Assembly (NCBI GenBank): GCA_001970955.1
Contig: MPUH01000216.1
Location: 1 to 64,000, forward strand
DNA from: Stentor coeruleus
Lineage: Eukaryota; Ciliophora; Heterotrichea; Heterotrichida; Stentoridae
Direction of reading: 5' to 3'
Length of the DNA: 64,000 nt
The notes beneath the pieces are model-generated. The model was not told the origin of the DNA and did no database searches. It saw only the letters and a program-made list of their open reading frames with translations. Position 1 is the stretch's first letter, and the number at the start of each line of letters is the position of its first letter. The position numbers and the translations under genes were made by a program. Shown piece after piece: positions 9,648 through 21,049 of this stretch.

Positions 9648-10586
9648 CTAATGAGCTCTTACAATTTTAAACTTTTTATACAATCTCATTACCCCACGAC
9701 TTGTATCAGTCATCACATCTTCAAAACTTGATAAAATAATATTTTTAACCTCATACAAATCAATTTTCAGCTTTCTGACAAATGTAAAAAACATTATCCC
9801 TAATTGATCAGCTCGATTTTTCCACATTTCAGCAGTTTTTACAGCTTTTGAGTACTTTTCTTCATTTTGTTCCATGAGTTTATTCTCAAACTCATTTTTG
9901 TTCCTTTGCAAATTAGCGATTTCTTTTTCAAGATTGTCTTTTAAAACTTTGAGTTCTTCGACTTCTATGCTTTGCTCTGATTCAATACTTCTTGTGAATG
10001 GTTTTTGATGGTGTTTATAAGGACTTGCTGATCGTGACATGTATTCATTTTTATAATATTCAACAGTTTCTAAGGTTTTTTCTTTGATTTCTGTCATTTC
10101 TTGCATTAACTCATTTTTTTCTTTTTTGAATGCTGCTTGCTGAGATTTTATGTCACTTTTAAGCTTTTGGTTTTCTTGTTCTAAGGATTTAACTGAATCA
10201 AGAAGTGAGTCTAGTTCACCAGCTTCTCCATAGAACTTGAATTTTTTAAGCTGGCTTTCATAATAGTTTATAAGCCCATCACAATTAGCTTTTATTGATT
10301 CGATAGCTTTTTCATACTTTGCTACAAGGTCTTGTTCTTTAGTTTTTGAAGTTTCTCGAAGATATGCGAGCTCATCTTCAAGTTCTGTTATACGGGCTTG
10401 CTTCTCTTCGATAATTTGTTTGAAATGAGATGAATTGCTGGAAAGCTGTAATTCTGGGGTTGGAGATTTTTTAAATGATTGTGAAAGGTAAGCGGCGAGG
10501 TCTTCAGATTTTCGCGGGTTGTGCGAAAAAACGCTAAGGTCCTGCTTGAGCTTGTTAATGCGATTTAAAAAATTTGTTTCCATCAA
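9648..10586 (-). CDS. Coiled-coil protein, unknown
   Basis: The 312-aa protein is dominated by coiled coil, at about 50-185 and 205-250, rich in E/K/Q/L. A short linker near 190-205 contains RSASPYKHH. The C-terminal ~50 residues (FFTFVRKLKIDLYEVKNII) look like a compact helical segment and may be the most conserved part. It ends in TAG. A 15-nt GT..AG sequence overlaps this stop, but it has C rather than A at position 10 and removing it adds only three codons, so I keep the shorter model. Function is unknown. Confidence 0.75.
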   Translation of the reverse strand: MMETNFLNRINKLKQDLSVFSHNPRKSEDLAAYLSQSFKKSPTPELQLSSNSSHFKQIIEEKQARITELEDELAYLRETSKTKEQDLVAKYEKAIESIKANCDGLINYYESQLKKFKFYGEAGELDSLLDSVKSLEQENQKLKSDIKSQQAAFKKEKNELMQEMTEIKEKTLETVEYYKNEYMSRSASPYKHHQKPFTRSIESEQSIEVEELKVLKDNLEKEIANLQRNKNEFENKLMEQNEEKYSKAVKTAEMWKNRADQLGIMFFTFVRKLKIDLYEVKNIILSSFEDVMTDTSRGVMRLYKKFKIVRAH

Positions 10587-11602
10587 TTTATTGTAAACAG
10601 ATAACTATGAGAAATTTAATTTAATAGTATTAGATTTTTTGTTGTAAATACAGTTTAATCAGTTTGCTTTTGATAAATAAATTGACAACTTTGAAAGTCC
10701 TTGAAGATAAAATTCTTTCAAGATATTCTTTACAATTCAGTTTTAGCGAGAAATATTTCAAAGAGAAAATAAAAGCTTTGAAACAAAAATTTCAGATGAA
10801 GTAAGAACTAACTGAAAGGATTCAAAATAGAAAGTTTTAGATCTGATTTAATTTAGAATATAAATAGCTATAATACTCATGATGTGAATTTATTCGAAAC
10901 TAGGTATCGAAATATATTGGTAAATATATGGAATGCAACAAATAAACCCAGTTAATTTTTATTGATAATTTTTTTCAAAATCTCAGTAAGAAAAATGTAA
11001 AGACTCTTTCGCAAAAATCAGAAAAGTTTCTGACTTTATTTTTGAAGCCTTTATAAAAATATACAATCCAAGTGCTAATTTATTAATTTACGAGTTGATT
11101 AGGAACTCTTTGAAAAAGTATATGCTTATGATACTTATCAAAAGATTCAAGGCCTTTTAGTTAGCAAAAAATCTACAAGATATACTTGAAACACAAATTA
11201 TATTCAGGTCTAGGCTTAGGACTTGCTTCAAAATTCTAAAATCAAAATTACCATATATATTAAGATAACTATCATATATCGTTTGAGCAGTTTGAGAAAT
11301 TTCATATTAAATATGTTACATGTGCAGGCTCATTTAAAAAACCAATTTCGAGAATCTTTAAAATTCGAAAAAACCTCAAAAGGTGCACTTTTATATAAAA
11401 AAAACTTACAACTATATTTTTATACAAAGATTCAATAATTTTCACATTAAAGTCTACATCAGCACTACTTTAAAAATACAAAAAACCTTATCTAATAACT
11501 CCAACTCAATAATAAAAACCCAATAACCCTCACAAACCTACCACAAAACTTTTTCCATAGTTTTTTAAAATATATACATACTTTATCTAAGCATATTCAC
11601 AT
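10587..11602. other. Divergent intergenic region, about 1 kb
   Basis: This spacer lies between divergent coiled-coil genes. It is G/T-rich in the left part and A/C-rich from about 11220. A 71-codon plus-strand frame at 11223-11438 lacks any motif and is probably chance. No tRNA or obvious gene relic could be read. Confidence 0.5.
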
Positions 11603-13027
11603 ATGTCTCATTTCGACTCCAAATACACACAAAGCTTAAGAGAGCCAATAAAACTCACTATGCAAAAAGAAATCGAAATAATTATTTCCCAATACGAAGA
11701 AGAAAAAAGACAAGAACTAATCTTAGACTCTAGCATAAAATCCCTTGAAGCCGATCTCGAAAAGCACAGAGCTAGAAAAAGAGAAGAAGAAAAGCAAGAA
11801 CTCCTAACAAAACTTGGAGTCTTAAAAAGAAAACTAGAAGTATCCCAAACCCAATGTAACATGACCCAAAACGAAAATCTTTTACTAAGAGGAAAAATTG
11901 ACCATATGCGTATAGTAACAACAAGCACAAGAAATAAAGTCACATCCTTAAAAAAAGACATAGAAAAATTAAAACTCTCATTCAAACTAAAAAATGAAGA
12001 ACAAGTCAAAGAAAAAGAACAAGAAAAAGAAAAAATTGAAGAAATTCGTCTTGCTATGAGTAAATCAGCTAATGATAAACTTCGATATACCCAAAAACTA
12101 GAAATGATATCTGGGATTAGAAAACAAGAAAGATTAGGGACTACACAGACAATAAGGAAACTTAATGATAATTTAGATGGGATTCTAAATAAACAACTAA
12201 CAGTGCTTGATAATACTAAAATTTTACAAAAACTTGTCAGTAGATTTGATAGTGAAGTTAAAAATCTGAATCTTAAGGTTAATAAAAAAAAACATCAGAA
12301 TATAAAAAATACAGAAATTATGGAATATATAAAATCTAACTCTACAACATATACTGAAGCAGATTTTGTGCAATGTTTTTTAAATCATTATGAAGAAACT
12401 ACACAATTATCGAAATATTTACTTGAAACTTTAGCAGAAATTGAATCTTTAGAATATTCTAACAAAAAGATTGAAGCAAGTATTGAAGATAGTACGAATT
12501 ATCTTATGACATCAAGAAATAAAGCTATGAAAATATATAATGAACTTAATTTGAATATGAAAAAAACATATGGGGCTATTAATAATAGTATGAAACATCA
12601 AATGGTTATTAAAGATCAGTTAGATAAGTCAAGAATTTTAATGTTAAAAGCGGAAAGACTTAAAAAAGTACTTGGGAAAGAAAAAACTAGTTCTGTGCCT
12701 GATGAAAATTTGAATTTAGAAGAACAACTTGCTGATATTGAAGATTTTATATATAGTTTGAAGATATATAAACTACTTACACAACAAGATGAGTTTTCAA
12801 TTAGGCAGATTACGGTTACGCCAAGAGCTAATAGGAATTTGACCCCTGAGTTTTATATTCATGAGATTATGAGCTCTAAAGATTTAATAGAAGAGTTTAA
12901 TGTAGAAGATGAAAAATTCCCTACACCTATTGAAGTTATGAGACAAAGAGCTCAGATATGGGCTGATAGGCCTTTTAGTGAAAGGACTAAAACTCCACCT
13001 CCAAGGATGATGTTTAATATTCAGTAA
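11603..13027 (+). CDS. Coiled-coil protein, unknown (possibly axonemal)
   Basis: The 474-aa protein is coiled coil over most of residues 15-400, with dense E/K/Q/R heptads, especially 20-175. The C-terminal 90 residues are different: proline-containing and non-helical, with PRANRNLTPEFYIHEIMS and a terminal TKTPPPRMMFNIQ. The long rod with a short globular tail resembles axonemal docking or regulatory-complex subunits, but I cannot match a named family. There is no membrane segment. Codons are C-rich at the 5' end and T/G-rich at the 3' end, in line with the window-wide composition switches. Confidence 0.78.
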   Translation: MSHFDSKYTQSLREPIKLTMQKEIEIIISQYEEEKRQELILDSSIKSLEADLEKHRARKREEEKQELLTKLGVLKRKLEVSQTQCNMTQNENLLLRGKIDHMRIVTTSTRNKVTSLKKDIEKLKLSFKLKNEEQVKEKEQEKEKIEEIRLAMSKSANDKLRYTQKLEMISGIRKQERLGTTQTIRKLNDNLDGILNKQLTVLDNTKILQKLVSRFDSEVKNLNLKVNKKKHQNIKNTEIMEYIKSNSTTYTEADFVQCFLNHYEETTQLSKYLLETLAEIESLEYSNKKIEASIEDSTNYLMTSRNKAMKIYNELNLNMKKTYGAINNSMKHQMVIKDQLDKSRILMLKAERLKKVLGKEKTSSVPDENLNLEEQLADIEDFIYSLKIYKLLTQQDEFSIRQITVTPRANRNLTPEFYIHEIMSSKDLIEEFNVEDEKFPTPIEVMRQRAQIWADRPFSERTKTPPPRMMFNIQ

Positions 13028-13428
13028 TGTAAAAGTTATATTGGTAATTTAATGGGTTTATGCACTAATGATTAGCATTTAATGCTATAATTTTTCCTTT
13101 TTCCCATATTTCTTCAACAATACAAGCTTTAATATCTTGGAAAATCTTAAGTTTATAAAAGCATCATCTAAATTTGACCGGTTTTGTAAAACTAACAAAA
13201 TTTTCAAACCCTAAGTTTTAGAAAATAAAATCATACTATCCATTATTCATTTATCTAAAAGCATTCACCATTTAAACCCAATATCAATATCCTCTTTTCC
13301 AAATCGATATTTTTCATTTAAAAAAACCAAAAACATTAAAAAATTCTCTACAAAAACCAAAACTATAAACAAAATTAGCAGAAAGGGAATATAAAGAATT
13401 ATTTTAATCAAATATTCACTATATCTCA
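13028..13428. other. Convergent intergenic spacer
   Basis: 401 bases between convergent stops, mostly A/C-rich on the plus strand. Nothing recognised. Confidence 0.55.
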
Positions 13429-15141
13429 TTACTCCAAAGCTTTAACTCTATCAACTTTAGCTTGACCCAACAACTTTTTCCTTATATCAAACTCAGCTTT
13501 TTCTTTAATTTTCACCATCTCTATTACAGATTTTTCATCATGCCTTCTTTGTTTATTCTCATTCTGAGCAATAAAAGATATAATATCATCCTCAGAACTT
13601 GTACTATAAGAAAAAGCCATTTCCTCATTAGTCGATCCAGCAAGCCAAAGTTTTTGCTTTTTCATATAAAATTTTTCATTTTCTTTATTTTTTCTGATTT
13701 TGTAAAAGATTTTCCTCCATTTAGACTCTTTTTTCGCAATCCACCTACGGACAAATTTTTGTATTACAATTATTTGCCTTATATGATTTGAATGATCTAT
13801 AGCATCAAATGGATGTTTTGTTATACGGAAATTGTTAACAAGTAATGGGTACCAATTTTTAAGTTTTTCCCAATAATACATTTTCCTAAAAGCAAAAGTT
13901 CGAATAAGAAGAGCTTTTTTCCGACCAAGAAAACCTCTAATCCATTTTTGTAAAAGTATAGCTTTACGAATCATGAGTCTTTGCTTTTTTTCTCTAAAGT
14001 AGTTTTGGACTACTATACAAGAATGTATTAATTTGATTCTATCAGCTAATGAGCGAGATTCGTCAAAGTAAGGGTTTTCTAAATCGAAAAGTATTTGGGG
14101 CATGATTTGGAGCCTTTGCAATGTTCTTACTGTGTTTAAAGGGAATTTCGGAATCTCGCTAACCCAAGGATTTATTGCTGAGAATTTCTCGTAGTTCCTG
14201 ACTCTTAGTGTTTTTTCTACTAAGTCCTTACTTTTTCCTATTCTTACCTTATCCTCACTGTTTCTTTCAGCATAAGCTATTGAGTGATTTTTTATTGACT
14301 TATCGATTTCTGAATTCATATCCATAAACATTTTTAAAAGTGGTGAGGTAAAATCAGGCTCAGGTAGCAACGAAGCTTTTCTAACCGGATTAACTGCTTG
14401 TTTAATACTCGGCAATAAATTTTTCGATTTTTTCGACGTAATAATCACCGCAATATTCAGCGATAAAAAATTAGCCCCTTCTTCAATTGCTTGTTTCTGC
14501 CTATTAATCTCACTTTGCAAATTACTCCTACTATGTTTAACACAAAAATATATTGAAGGGTATAAACTAAGCACTTCACCACTTAAAAATCCTTCTAAAA
14601 GTTTTATTGATTGCGAATGACATTCACGCCATACAGAAGTTGAAACTGTAGCTGAAGGTACAGTGACAAATTGTTGACCTTTTTCATTATACGTAATAAT
14701 AGTATTTTCTGGGCCAATTTTTACATTCATAATTTTCTGTACATGGATTTCTGAAAGGTTCATATCATTTTCTGTTGGGTCTTCATCAAATTGGGTGTTG
14801 ATTTTCAGCATTTTTTTTGCTAGTTTCTCAAATTGCTTTTTGTGTAATATCGCTTCTAATTTAGCGTTTATCAATTGACCTAAAACTAGTTCTTCTTTGC
14901 TTATTCGCCATTCTTCTTTGGATTCGATTTCTTGGACGGTTTTTTCTGCGAATGCTGATTGAAGACGTAGCTTACCTGTTTTTCTATCGGATATGGATTT
15001 GAGTATTGCGATATCTTCAGATCGAGATACGACGAGTCTTAGGATTTCTGTTGCTAGTTGGTTTTGTTGGAAGATTTCTTTCATTGGTAAGATGTTATGT
15101 GTTTTTTTTGAGTTAGCTGCGCTTTTCATCTTGCTTGACAT
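13429..15141 (-). CDS. IQ-motif protein, probable calmodulin binder
   Basis: The 570-aa protein is not assignable to a named family but carries IQ-like motifs. One or two lie near residues 370-410 (VVQNYFREKKQRLMIRK, then LLQKWIRGFLGRKK) and another near 455-480 (IVIQKFVRRWIAKKESK). These are basic amphipathic helices that typically bind calmodulin or EF-hand light chains. The N-terminal 350 residues show no known domain, and the C-terminal 100 residues are K/E-rich helix. Ca2+-dependent calmodulin or centrin binding at cortical fibres is a reasonable guess in a contractile ciliate, but it is inference. No introns are needed. Confidence 0.78.
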   Translation of the reverse strand: MSSKMKSAANSKKTHNILPMKEIFQQNQLATEILRLVVSRSEDIAILKSISDRKTGKLRLQSAFAEKTVQEIESKEEWRISKEELVLGQLINAKLEAILHKKQFEKLAKKMLKINTQFDEDPTENDMNLSEIHVQKIMNVKIGPENTIITYNEKGQQFVTVPSATVSTSVWRECHSQSIKLLEGFLSGEVLSLYPSIYFCVKHSRSNLQSEINRQKQAIEEGANFLSLNIAVIITSKKSKNLLPSIKQAVNPVRKASLLPEPDFTSPLLKMFMDMNSEIDKSIKNHSIAYAERNSEDKVRIGKSKDLVEKTLRVRNYEKFSAINPWVSEIPKFPLNTVRTLQRLQIMPQILFDLENPYFDESRSLADRIKLIHSCIVVQNYFREKKQRLMIRKAILLQKWIRGFLGRKKALLIRTFAFRKMYYWEKLKNWYPLLVNNFRITKHPFDAIDHSNHIRQIIVIQKFVRRWIAKKESKWRKIFYKIRKNKENEKFYMKKQKLWLAGSTNEEMAFSYSTSSEDDIISFIAQNENKQRRHDEKSVIEMVKIKEKAEFDIRKKLLGQAKVDRVKALE

Positions 15142-15784
15142 TGAAAATGAAATTATTTTTCCTTTTTGGGAAATATAGTTAAATAATGAAGCTTTGGTGG
15201 TGAGTTTAGGTTTTGTGATAGAGATTGAAGGGTAAGAGTTATTTAAGGATGAAGGTAGGGTTAATGATAATTTTTATTAAATTATTTATATTTATTGTTT
15301 TTTATATGAAGTTTAAAATCTTTAATAGAGTTTTTATAATCTCTAATACAAAGCTGAAAATACTTTTTAGAAGTACTGGATTATAGATTTAAATAAACAA
15401 AATATTAATCTTTAATTTACAAAACAATAATCCTACAGTTTTCTAATCACATCCAAAAATTTAGCATGCAACACTAGTCTCTAAACTGAAAAAAAAATCA
15501 GTTATCACACTAAAATCCTAACACCTACAAAAATCAAACTCTCTTTAAAAATCCTCATCAGCAATAAACACCTAAACAGCCGCATTCTCATATTAACCTT
15601 CCATTTCTAACAATAAACTCATTATAATCTCCACCTTATTACCCTATAAAAAAAATATCAAACCCTAACATTTCCAAGTTTTATCCATTATTTAATAAAA
15701 AAATGCTTTTCCCAGAACAAAAATATTAAATTTTATTATATACCCACATCTTAAAAAACTAAACACATAACTATTATATAAAAA
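15142..15784. other. Divergent intergenic region
   Basis: 643 bases between divergent genes, T/G-rich to about 15280 and then strongly A/C-rich up to the next ATG. No gene or RNA is recognised. Confidence 0.55.
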
Positions 15785-17419
15785 ATGGAATCAATAGGTA
15801 CACTTGAGAGCTTTTTCCCCAGCTTTGCTAACACACCTTTTATCACCCAGGCTGCAATGCTCCAAACTTTCCATAATTCTATATATTCAGTTAAAACAAC
15901 TCCAACCCCACCAACAACAGCTGCTGGGATTAAGATAACTCTTGCTCAACGTTTAGGACTAAAAGTTTATGAGCAAAATAATCATTACTATAGTGATAGA
16001 GAAAATGTTGTAACCAGAGCTTATGAAAGGACAAAAAAATGTGCAACTCCTGCATTTGATACTATGTCGGACTCTTCAAAGACATCATTTCACCGTTCAG
16101 ACTATAAAAATATAAAAAGCAAGGTATTATTAATATAGGTTAAGAGTTTTCGAAGTAAAACAAAGCAAGATTCTGATAAAGAAATTGCAATTACAATGAA
16201 GGACAAAGTTAGGAATGAACTAATGTAAAAAGTATCTAGGCTGAATCATAATCATTATATAATAAGGACAATAAAAAAAGCAACAAGAAATGATGAATAT
16301 AAGACTAGTGGCAGGTATTTAGACTCTACTAACTTATTTAACAGGCTTTCATCCCGTATGGCAAGTCCTGAACTCGAAATGAAACCCTTCAAACAAAAAC
16401 CAAGCTTCGGAACAGGGAAAATCATCCACAAACGTTCAAAAGCCTTATCAAAAATCATTATCGACACAAACACAAACTGGCTTGAAAAACATGGTAACAC
16501 TCAAGATCTAGCTTCATCATCACAAATTTCAAAAATTATATTCAAAATGATAGACCCTGACAACAAAGGTGAAGTTTCCTGCATAAAATTCATTGATTTC
16601 CTAATTGAAATCGGTATGCCCATGGATCCAAAAAGTTTATACCAGCTTATATGCAAAATAAAACACAGTACAAATTTAGAAAATTTAAAAATTTATAATG
16701 ATGATATAAGCAATCTTTGCCGTGGGGATAACAAAACAAATAGTATACTTTTATCTCTTATAGAAGAAGTTTTAGGTCCAAATGATAATTCATGGAGTTC
16801 AATTGAATCTATAAATATGTTATCATTATTTGAAGTTTTAAGAACATGGTGGAATGAATGTGATGATAAAAAATATAATTATGTTCATTGTAATAAAATT
16901 TGTGAAATGATTGTTAGTAAAAAAGTTGCTAGTGATTTGAATGAAGCTTATAAAATTGTTGGGAATTTCGCTGTTGGAAGTCATTTGGATTTTTGTAAGT
17001 TTCAGCAGATATTTGGTAAATCGTTGATTAAGCATGCTTTGACGACGATACAATATAAGTTTTCTGTTGAAGATTGGGAAAACCCTGAACTTTCTTATGC
17101 TTTAAAGCTTAGTCAGCTTAAAAGGCAGCTGATTTTTGCTGGGATTTACTTCCCTGTGCCTCAGATTTCGTTAAATGAAGGGTTGGCTATGTTACAGGCT
17201 ATTGAAAAGTATGCGAAATTTAAAAATGAACCAATTGCTAGGATGAGTTATGAAGAGTTTTGCAGTGCTTGGCTTGAACTTACGGGAGAAACTATTGGAA
17301 GAAGCGCTTTTAAACCACAGACAGCGTATTATGATGAACATTCAGCGGAGATTGCTAGCAAAATTACCCAAAAAGTTCTTAATCGATATACTGTAATCGG
17401 TAATTATAAGCCTTTGTAA
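15785..17419 (+). CDS. EF-hand-like protein, unknown, three exons
   Basis: Two 15-nt introns (16124-16138 and 16225-16239) join three exons (339, 86 and 1180 nt) into a 534-aa protein. Without splicing the frame is broken into pieces. The N-terminal ~180 residues are Thr/Ser/Lys-rich with no domain. A loop DPDNKGEV near residue 260 matches the first positions of an EF-hand and sits in a helical context (IFKMI before, IKFIDFLIE after). The remaining ~270 residues look helical and could contain degenerate EF-hands, but no further loop is clean. No membrane segment is seen. A Ca2+-binding or structural role is inferred; I cannot name a family. Confidence 0.8.
16124..16138 (+). other. 15-nt intron 1 of the EF-hand-like gene
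   Basis: Reads GTATTATTAATATAG, with A at position 10. Removal keeps the frame open past its in-frame TAG. Confidence 0.85.
16225..16239 (+). other. 15-nt intron 2 of the EF-hand-like gene
   Basis: Reads GTAAAAAGTATCTAG, with A at position 10. Removal bypasses an in-frame TAA and joins the short second exon to the long third exon. Confidence 0.85.
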
Positions 17420-17712
17420 TTATTTAATTTATGCTATTAAGATAAAATTTTGTTTAAAATATGAGTATGTGATTTTGATTGTAAAAAATGAAACCATACT
17501 CCTATACCACATTTTATCCTACAAAGCTATAGTTTTCTACATAACTCCATTTCATATGCACATCAATCTCATCCAATCAACATAACTTTCATTTATTTTC
17601 CCAACAAGATTCTAAAACTATTCAAAAAGTCTTTACAAATCTTCATCAAAACTCTTTCACATATTCCTGAAAGCTCTTCTTCACACAACTACTAAATAAG
17701 TTATCTAATTTT

Positions 17713-18642
17713 TTATTCGCCCATAGATGAGCTGAACCCAAGGTAAGCTTGGATCTTATTGTAAAAGACTAAGACAAGGGCTCCACCTGTTCCTCTAATA
17801 ACATTGCTTGCTGCTCCTTTGAAAAATGGTTTAACACCACCTTCTTTCTTATAAATCTTAACAGCACAATCCATTGTACTAGAATAAAGAATATCAGCTC
17901 TACCACTTTGCATCATCATTCTTCTTCTAATAGTATCAATTGGATAAGACATAATTCCTGCAAAGACCGTGACAGATTGAGCGAATAACCATGTAAGCAT
18001 GATGTTAGCATTTCTAAAATCTTTAAAGAAAGCATCCTTACCAGTATCAAACATACCAAAGTAAAGTGCTCTGTATATGAAAATTCCAATAACAGAAATG
18101 TTAAATCCTCTGTAAACTCCTAGTAAGCCATCAGTCTTCATGATTTTTTTTACAACATCAGCCATACCTTTGAATTCTCGGTCAGTTTCAGCTTTTCCGA
18201 TATCAGTGGCAAGTCTGGTTCTGATGAAATCTAATGGGTAGACAACAAGTAAAGATAGAGATCCTGCAAGACCACCAGAGAAGCAATTTATTCCGAAAGC
18301 TTTCCAGAATTGTGTTTTTTGTTCGTATCTTGGGAATGATCTTTTAATACTATCTTTAAAAGCAAAGTTCAATGCTTGAGTAGGAAAGTATCTAATAACG
18401 TTTGACATATTCCCTCTCCAAAAGCTTTTGAATCCTTGTTCGTTGTTAACACGAGTAAAACAATCAACAATGCCTTTGTATTTCTTGGATGCATCTTCCA
18501 TACCCTTTTTGGCATCTTGAAGCTGAAGGAGTAGTTTAACTCTTTCAATTGGGGCGACAAGGGTCTTGGAAACACCAGCAGACACACCTCCAAGAGCAAA
18601 ATCGAACGCAAAGTTTGATTGACTTGTACCAGATTGGGCCAT
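17713..18642 (-). CDS. AAC: Mitochondrial ADP/ATP carrier
   Basis: The 309-aa protein has the three-repeat mitochondrial carrier fold. The P-x-D/E-x-x-(K/R) signatures appear three times: [20 protein letters not shown] and [10 protein letters not shown]. The RRRMMM sequence (about residue 237) is the diagnostic hexapeptide of adenine nucleotide translocases. It exchanges cytosolic ADP for matrix ATP across the inner mitochondrial membrane. Length and repeat spacing are typical, and there is no cleavable presequence, as expected. Base composition is less skewed than in neighbouring genes, consistent with high expression and codon constraint. Confidence 0.97.
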   Translation of the reverse strand: MAQSGTSQSNFAFDFALGGVSAGVSKTLVAPIERVKLLLQLQDAKKGMEDASKKYKGIVDCFTRVNNEQGFKSFWRGNMSNVIRYFPTQALNFAFKDSIKRSFPRYEQKTQFWKAFGINCFSGGLAGSLSLLVVYPLDFIRTRLATDIGKAETDREFKGMADVVKKIMKTDGLLGVYRGFNISVIGIFIYRALYFGMFDTGKDAFFKDFRNANIMLTWLFAQSVTVFAGIMSYPIDTIRRRMMMQSGRADILYSSTMDCAVKIYKKEGGVKPFFKGAASNVIRGTGGALVLVFYNKIQAYLGFSSSMGE

Positions 18643-19779
18643 TAAATTATATGGTGTATATGGTAGGAAATTTTGTTTAGTTTTCTCAAAGGAAGAGAAA
18701 TAAAATGTTTTTTTACCAATAGTTGTAATGTATAAGGTGAAGTTTGATTAGATAGATTGATATAGACACCTTTAAGCATGGAATAATTGGCTTGAGCTTT
18801 GAGGCTGCCTTGATACATGTTTTGGATCGTATCTTATGAGTTCTAGACAAATATATGACAATCAAATGAAAGAGATGTGCAGATCTAGGTAGAATTACCT
18901 CAGATATTTTGACTAAAAATAGGCTTTTTATTAATATATGCATTTTTTTCTATGGCAGTGAATAATTTTTGCCTTTAAATCTTAGCCTTAGGATTGGTTT
19001 TCAAAAGTTGTTTTATTTTTAGAATAAAGAGAAAGGCTATTGTTTGGAAAATTTATTCTTTGGTTGGGGCTTTATTTTCATGGTATGAAGTTATATGATT
19101 TTAGATTTTTAGGAAAAATAATTCTTGAGTGGAGCCTTAGTTTTTTTATATACTATTTTGCTAGTAAAGTTATTATTTAAACTCTAAGTTTCTTTTTCAT
19201 AGAAAAATCTACTTTTCCCAAACCTAGAGTTGCATAATCATAGCTCTTACTACAAGAGTCCAAAAAAAAATCATCTTGTACTTAGTAAATATAATATAAA
19301 CTATGCTTAAAGATAAAAACATTATAAGATATAGATTAATACTGGATCTTAGGCAGAAATCATAAAAATCTTGAAGTCTGTATTAAAATACTGTTTGAAT
19401 TTCTAAATTCTTTATCAAAATATTTTTCTTTATCATCTTATCAGAAAAGAATTGCTTATTTTACTAGGGTTTCAGTACAAGAAACTTTGTATTCGCATAT
19501 AGGCTTCAATAATAAGATTACTAATAAATTTTAAAAAGTAAATCATTCTAGAAGCATTTAGTATAACTTTGTATGCAAAACTTTGAAGGATTTAAGTTTT
19601 CTTATGATATCTTAAATAAATCAATGCTTTTAAGGAAGTGCTTTTTGTCCATAAATTATTTTAAAATAAATCCTCAGAATTTCTAAACATCCAAAGATTT
19701 TATAGTGGATTTGTGAATTTATCTTTAAGGAGATTAAACAATATGATGTATTTAAAGATAATAATAGGATTAAATGTAA
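18643..19779. other. Long intergenic region
   Basis: About 1.1 kb between the carrier start and the tRNA. A minus-strand reading near 19200-19265 looks faintly protein-like but is short and leads to no recognised motif. A 76-codon minus-strand frame at 18713-18943 is probably chance. Nothing firm. Confidence 0.45.
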
Positions 19780-19850
19780 GCATTAGTAGTTTAGGGGTAG
19801 AATGGGACGTTGCCATCGTCTCGACCCGGGTTCAATTCCCGGCTGATGCA
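19780..19850 (+). tRNA. tRNA-Gly (anticodon GCC)
   Basis: The 71-nt sequence folds as a cloverleaf. A 7-bp acceptor stem pairs GCATTAG with CTGATGC (one G-T pair). The D arm is GTTT-AGGGGTAG-AAT, and the anticodon stem GGACG/CGTCT encloses the loop TTGCCAT, giving anticodon GCC. The T arm is CCGGGTTCAATTCCCGG, and the discriminator is A. The internal B box GGTTCAATTCC matches at 19829-19839. It reads GGC, and GGU by wobble. No intron; CCA is not encoded, as is usual in eukaryotes. Confidence 0.96.
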
Positions 19851-19858
19851 TTTTTTTT
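19851..19858 (+). terminator. RNA polymerase III terminator
   Basis: Eight consecutive Ts follow directly after the tRNA discriminator base, the standard Pol III stop signal. Confidence 0.85.
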
Positions 19859-21049
19859 GTTTTTAATTAGGGATTAGTTTTTATATAATATAAAGTGAAT
19901 GGGGAAAGTGAATAAAAATCCTATCTCTAGGCAAAAATTATATTAACATTTTATCATACACAGGTAAAATTACGGTATAGATACTTATAAAAATATCATC
20001 ATATTTCTTTCTATATAATTTCTAATACTTTTAATATATTCATTAGATTATCATTCTAATAATTATTTATCGTTAATCAATTCAAAAACAGGCAAATTTT
20101 CACATAATTTCTTTGATCTTTATACCAATACTAAAAATTATAAAATTAAAATTTGGAAGTTTTCATTTTTCATTTGATATGCTCTTAATTGATACACTAA
20201 GATTAAATTTTATTCATCTTGACTAGTATAATTATATTCATAATCTATTGGCTAATATATAATAAAATTTACAAAAGATACTATTTCTTCCTGATGAAAT
20301 AAACTTGTATTATTTTTATGAAAATAAAAAATATCTTTTCATCCGTTAGGACGGCTTTGAAGATTTAACTTTGATTCTATGTCTAGTACTTGTTGTTTTT
20401 GTATTTTTTCTAATTATTTTACTATATTTTACTAATTTTCCAAAAAGATTATGAAATAGTAAGATTTTACATAGGAATCTTACTGGCTTAATGAAAAAAG
20501 TGGATATAAAGAGTTGTAGAGATTACTTATTGAATGAAAAGATCAAATTCTGCTTAGTTTTTTTAAAGTAGAAATTATCTAGTGGAAAATACGCACATTA
20601 CAGTCAAAATAGTTGAATTTTCTTGAACAAAAAAAAATATTATAATAGAGTTTTGGAATTATGTGTTTTCTACTGATTTAATTTTATTCATAGGTTAATC
20701 ATATTGTAAAGATCAAGTTAATAATTATTCTTTTGTGGGTTTAGGTTGGAAAAAAAAATAAGTTTTTTTTCTTTATATCTTTGTATATGCTTTTATAGTT
20801 TGAAGTTTATATTGGTTATAGTGTGAGAAATTTAGTTTAATGAATTTTTTAAGAAGGGTAGACAATTAAACATATAATTATAATTTGTTATGCATAATAC
20901 TTATTTCATTTTTTGATTATACAAATCTTATGTTTCAGATTGATTTCGCAAAGATAGTTTACCAATAACTGACTTACTTCTTAAGACTTGCTAAATTTAG
21001 TAGTGATGATATGTGAAATTATAGATGAAATATAATGGGGGTCTTATAA
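19859..21049. other. Long AT-rich intergenic region
   Basis: About 1.2 kb between the tRNA and the SUMO gene, very AT-rich. It alternates from A/C-rich (19900-20300) to T/G-rich (20550-21050). I see no ORF, tRNA or repeat. Confidence 0.5.

Noticed and set aside
9645-9665. 15-nt intron GTAAGAGCTCATTAG at the end of the coiled-coil gene
   Set aside because: It has C instead of A at position 10, unlike all seven accepted introns, and its removal adds only three codons before a stop.
11223-11438. 71-codon plus-strand ORF
   Set aside because: No motif, low complexity, and it sits in spacer DNA; probably chance.
18713-18943. 76-codon minus-strand ORF upstream of the ADP/ATP carrier
   Set aside because: No recognisable motif, and a carrier presequence is not expected; probably chance.
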